16,884 nucleotides of DNA, from positions 1 to 16,884 of the forward strand of contig JABMPO010000293.1 of NCBI GenBank assembly GCA_013203015.1, given 5' to 3'. Below, in pieces: positions 14,789 through 16,884 of the stretch; the first letter of the stretch is position 1, and every line of letters starts with the position of its first letter. A program made the position numbers and the translations under genes. Source of the stretch: Fidelibacterota bacterium (GTDB lineage: Bacteria; Fidelibacterota; Marinisomatia; Marinisomatales; TCS56). Under the pieces are notes generated by a model. That model searched no databases and was not told the DNA's origin. It worked only from the letters and a program-made list of their open reading frames with translations.

Positions 14789-15626
14789 TTTCCGGTTCTA
14801 CCAGACATTAAGGGATACTACCCGCCAACCGTTTGGACTTACGGAATGTCTGATAGACGCAGTATACCATACATTGATCAACCAGACGCTGGTTTCTATT
14901 CGCCACGATAAAAACAATCAGGTACTATTAATAACCAGTTCAGGTCAGGTTGACCTACTCAACGGAATCATTCGTTTACGATTCGGTTTAGACCAGAATC
15001 TGGCCGACTTTTATAGCCGGCAATATGATCTGGAATTACGCGCAATAATCTCGCGCCTCAGCGGATTAAGACTTTTCCAGAAATCAACACCTTTCGAATC
15101 ATTGGTGACAGCCATCGTGGATCAGCAATTGAACCTGGCTTTTGCGGAGAAACTGAAAAGGCGGCTGATAACCACTTACGGTTTGGTTCACAAATTCAAT
15201 CAAATGAACTTATACGAATTCCCAACCCCACAAACGCTGGCTGCTCTGGATGACGAAGCTCTGCGTCCCATGCAATTTTCGAATAATAAAAGTCGGTTTG
15301 TGATCCGACTCGCCAGAAAAATCACAAATGGGGAAATATCATTAAACAGTTTAAATGGTCAGACTGATGTTAATTTATATTCCAAGCTGATTTCGATTTA
15401 TGGAATCGGTCCCTGGACTGCCGAATACGCAGCTATGGTTGGATTCAATCGGATGAATGCTTTTCCGGCTGCCGATATTGGATTGTTAAATGCCTTAAAG
15501 GCAATCTATCGAATGGAAAAAAGACCGATTCCGGCTGAAGCTCATAAAATCGCAAATCGATGGGAACCATACCGGGGATTAATGACGTTTTATATCTGGT
15601 ATGCGTTTGAACAAGGATTTATTTAA
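14754..15626 (+). CDS. AlkA-like DNA-3-methyladenine glycosylase (HhH-GPD family)
   Basis: A 290-residue base-excision repair enzyme that would remove alkylated bases from DNA. An N-terminal beta-rich domain (about 1-85) is followed by the HhH-GPD domain. VDQQLNLAFAEKLKRRL (122-138) is the AlkA-type helix. The hairpin-helix-hairpin is at 212-230 (LISIYGIGPWTAEYAAMVG), and the catalytic Asp is Asp241 in FPAADIGLLNAL. WEPYRGLMTFYIW (270-282) is the conserved end. No iron-sulfur Cys loop is present, which excludes MutY and Nth. I chose ATG 14754 over an in-frame TTG at 14736 because ATG is the better codon and the extra six residues add nothing. Neither has a strong ribosome binding site. The neighbouring methyltransferase gene also repairs alkylation damage. 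8-oxoguanine glycosylase activity cannot be excluded. Confidence 0.87.
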   Translation: MTTEIKISVPADFRFYQTLRDTTRQPFGLTECLIDAVYHTLINQTLVSIRHDKNNQVLLITSSGQVDLLNGIIRLRFGLDQNLADFYSRQYDLELRAIISRLSGLRLFQKSTPFESLVTAIVDQQLNLAFAEKLKRRLITTYGLVHKFNQMNLYEFPTPQTLAALDDEALRPMQFSNNKSRFVIRLARKITNGEISLNSLNGQTDVNLYSKLISIYGIGPWTAEYAAMVGFNRMNAFPAADIGLLNALKAIYRMEKRPIPAEAHKIANRWEPYRGLMTFYIWYAFEQGFI

Positions 15627-15662
15627 TGACAATAATACATAAACACAATCAGTGAGTTGCAT

Positions 15663-16160
15663 ATGAATCATTATACATCAATCAATTCTCCAATCGGAAA
15701 ATTATTTCTAGCTCGCTCAGATCAGGGGTTATGCCGTGTTGCATTACCGGGTCTTAAAACAGCATTTTTTCAACATCTGAAAAAATACTTTCCGGAAGAA
15801 ATATTTATTGAGTCCCAGGACGGATTAGCGGACATTATTTCGCAATTAGATGGATATTTTCAGGGGAAACGCAGGGAATTTTCCATTCCATTGGATATCA
15901 GGACAACAACTTTTTCGGCACAGGTATTAAAGCAGGTAATGAAAATCCCGTTCGGGGCTACTAAATCCTATGGTGAGATTGCTCAAGAATTAAATCGCCC
16001 CAATTCTGCACGGGCTGTTGGTATGGCTAATGCTCGTAATCCAATTCCCATAATCATTCCCTGTCACCGGGTTATCGCTGGCAACGGTGCCCTGCAAGGC
16101 TATGCCGGTGGACTTGCAATGAAATCCTTCCTTCTGCAACACGAAGGTATAACGCTTTAA
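15663..16160 (+). CDS. ogt: Methylated-DNA--[protein]-cysteine S-methyltransferase (O6-alkylguanine repair)
   Basis: At 165 residues this is the usual size for Ogt. It transfers the alkyl group from O6-alkylguanine (and O4-alkylthymine) to its own cysteine, a single-use reaction. The N-terminal ribonuclease-H-like domain begins with SINSPIGKLFLARSDQGL. The C-terminal helix-turn-helix domain has FGATKSYGEIA (97-107) and the Arg finger in NSARAVGMANARNP (114-127). The active-site motif IIPCHRVI has nucleophile Cys134. The start is taken at ATG 15663, with GTGAG 6 nt upstream, rather than a TTG two codons earlier. It lies 36 bp after the AlkA-like glycosylase gene, and the two would complement each other. 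No Ada regulatory domain is present. Confidence 0.94.
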   Translation: MNHYTSINSPIGKLFLARSDQGLCRVALPGLKTAFFQHLKKYFPEEIFIESQDGLADIISQLDGYFQGKRREFSIPLDIRTTTFSAQVLKQVMKIPFGATKSYGEIAQELNRPNSARAVGMANARNPIPIIIPCHRVIAGNGALQGYAGGLAMKSFLLQHEGITL

Positions 16161-16188
16161 ATCTATTCGGATTTAAATTTGGACTATT

Positions 16189-16806
16189 ATGAATAAAATT
16201 TTACAGAGTTTACAGCGCACTTTTCTGGCTGGTTTATTTACTGCTGCTCCAATCGCCTTGACAATTTATATTATTGGATTGATTTTTCGGGTGCTGGACA
16301 AACCGACTGCGACTTTTCTGAAGCGGTATGATATTGAGTTTCCCGGATTGGGTATTATCATCTCAATAATATTTGTTTTTCTCCTGGGAATAATAATCAC
16401 AAACGTGTTGGGGCGAAAATTATTTTCCTGGGGTGAAAAATTTCTGGCATCCCTGCCAATTGTCAATCCGATATACAATACCGTCAAACAAATCACCAAT
16501 GCATTTTCCGGCTCCAGTAGCCGCGCATTTAGAAAAGTAGTCTATATTGAGTATCCGCGCCATGGTTTGTGGACGATTGCTTTCGTCACTGCGGAAAGCA
16601 ATAACGGGCAGGGACAAGAATTTTACCACCTATTTGTTCCCACCACCCCGAACCCTACATCCGGGTTTTACCTGGTAATTCCCAGGGAAGATGCCATTGA
16701 ATCACAATTGAACGTCGAGCAAGGTTTGAAAACGGTAATCTCCGGAGGTGCCCTGGCTAATCAAAAAACACCAATAATTACCGAAAGACTACCAAAACCA
16801 AATTAG
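16189..16806 (+). CDS. DUF502 family inner-membrane protein
   Basis: A 205-residue protein with two membrane segments (about 12-34 and 54-76) separated by a short polar loop, then a soluble C-terminal domain. The segment FLAGLFTAAPIALTIYI near the N-terminus and SLPIVNPIYNTVKQITNAFSG (88-108) are the signature stretches of DUF502. YHLFVPTTPNPTSGFYLVIPRED follows near 150. The family is widespread in bacteria and plants and its biochemical role is not established. The gene starts 28 bp after the methyltransferase stop with no strong ribosome binding site and may be co-transcribed with the repair genes. Only 78 A/T-rich bases follow it in the window, with nothing recognisable in them. Confidence 0.9.
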   Translation: MNKILQSLQRTFLAGLFTAAPIALTIYIIGLIFRVLDKPTATFLKRYDIEFPGLGIIISIIFVFLLGIIITNVLGRKLFSWGEKFLASLPIVNPIYNTVKQITNAFSGSSSRAFRKVVYIEYPRHGLWTIAFVTAESNNGQGQEFYHLFVPTTPNPTSGFYLVIPREDAIESQLNVEQGLKTVISGGALANQKTPIITERLPKPN

Positions 16807-16884
16807 AAATTCCAATGTAATTGTCAATCTGAATTCAATAGCTGTTTTTACTTATTATTATAACTAAATTTTAGAATCATTTCA

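Overview
The window reads as the chromosome of an anaerobic or facultatively anaerobic bacterium. GC looks moderate (mid-40s percent by eye). Genes are tightly packed with short overlaps. At least one perfect sigma-70 type promoter is present, which argues against Bacteroidetes proper. The gene mix (Hdr flavoprotein modules, ParAB, M23 peptidase, bactofilin, SDR-type threonine dehydrogenase, separate SecD and SecF) would suit a deep lineage such as Marinimicrobia, KSB1 or Zixibacteria-like groups. That placement is inference and no marker here fixes it. TGA is an ordinary stop for parB, secD and the EamA transporter gene, so the genetic code is standard.

Region 1 (1-5026, + strand) is a heterodisulfide-reductase-like electron-transfer cluster: the 3' end of an iron-sulfur flavoprotein gene ending in an MvhD domain, an HdrC-HdrB fusion, a full-length HdrA-MvhD fusion, and a 46-residue zinc-ribbon protein. 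The key observation is in hdrA. A naive reading splits it into a 198-residue and a 624-residue ORF, but the two are in the same frame and separated only by TGA 2892-2894. That TGA sits exactly at the conserved cysteine of the HdrA DCSI-C motif. It is followed by a perfect 7-bp hairpin with a GGUC loop, the hallmark of a bacterial SECIS. I therefore annotate one 828-residue selenoprotein (Sec199). The gaps after three of the genes each carry remains of a different dispersed intergenic repeat.

Region 2 (5027-5365) has no gene. It holds a diverged repeat and then a consensus promoter (TTGACA, 17 bp, TATAAT) driving no ORF. The promoter is followed by about 140 nt that can form four hairpins, a candidate non-coding RNA of unknown family. 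It faces the 3' end of the minus-strand operon.

Region 3 (5366-8192, - strand) is an operon parA - parB - M23 peptidase - bactofilin, with overlaps or very short gaps, joining chromosome segregation to cell-shape functions. Region 4 (8193-8644) is a hairpin-rich divergent intergenic stretch.

Region 5 (8645-10831, + strand) encodes threonine breakdown to glycine and acetyl-CoA (tdh, kbl). Region 6 (10956-13816) encodes SecD and SecF, ended by a strong intrinsic terminator. Region 7 (13883-16806) holds an EamA-type exporter overlapping an AlkA-like DNA glycosylase, then an O6-alkylguanine-DNA methyltransferase and a DUF502 membrane protein. The last 78 bases show nothing recognisable.
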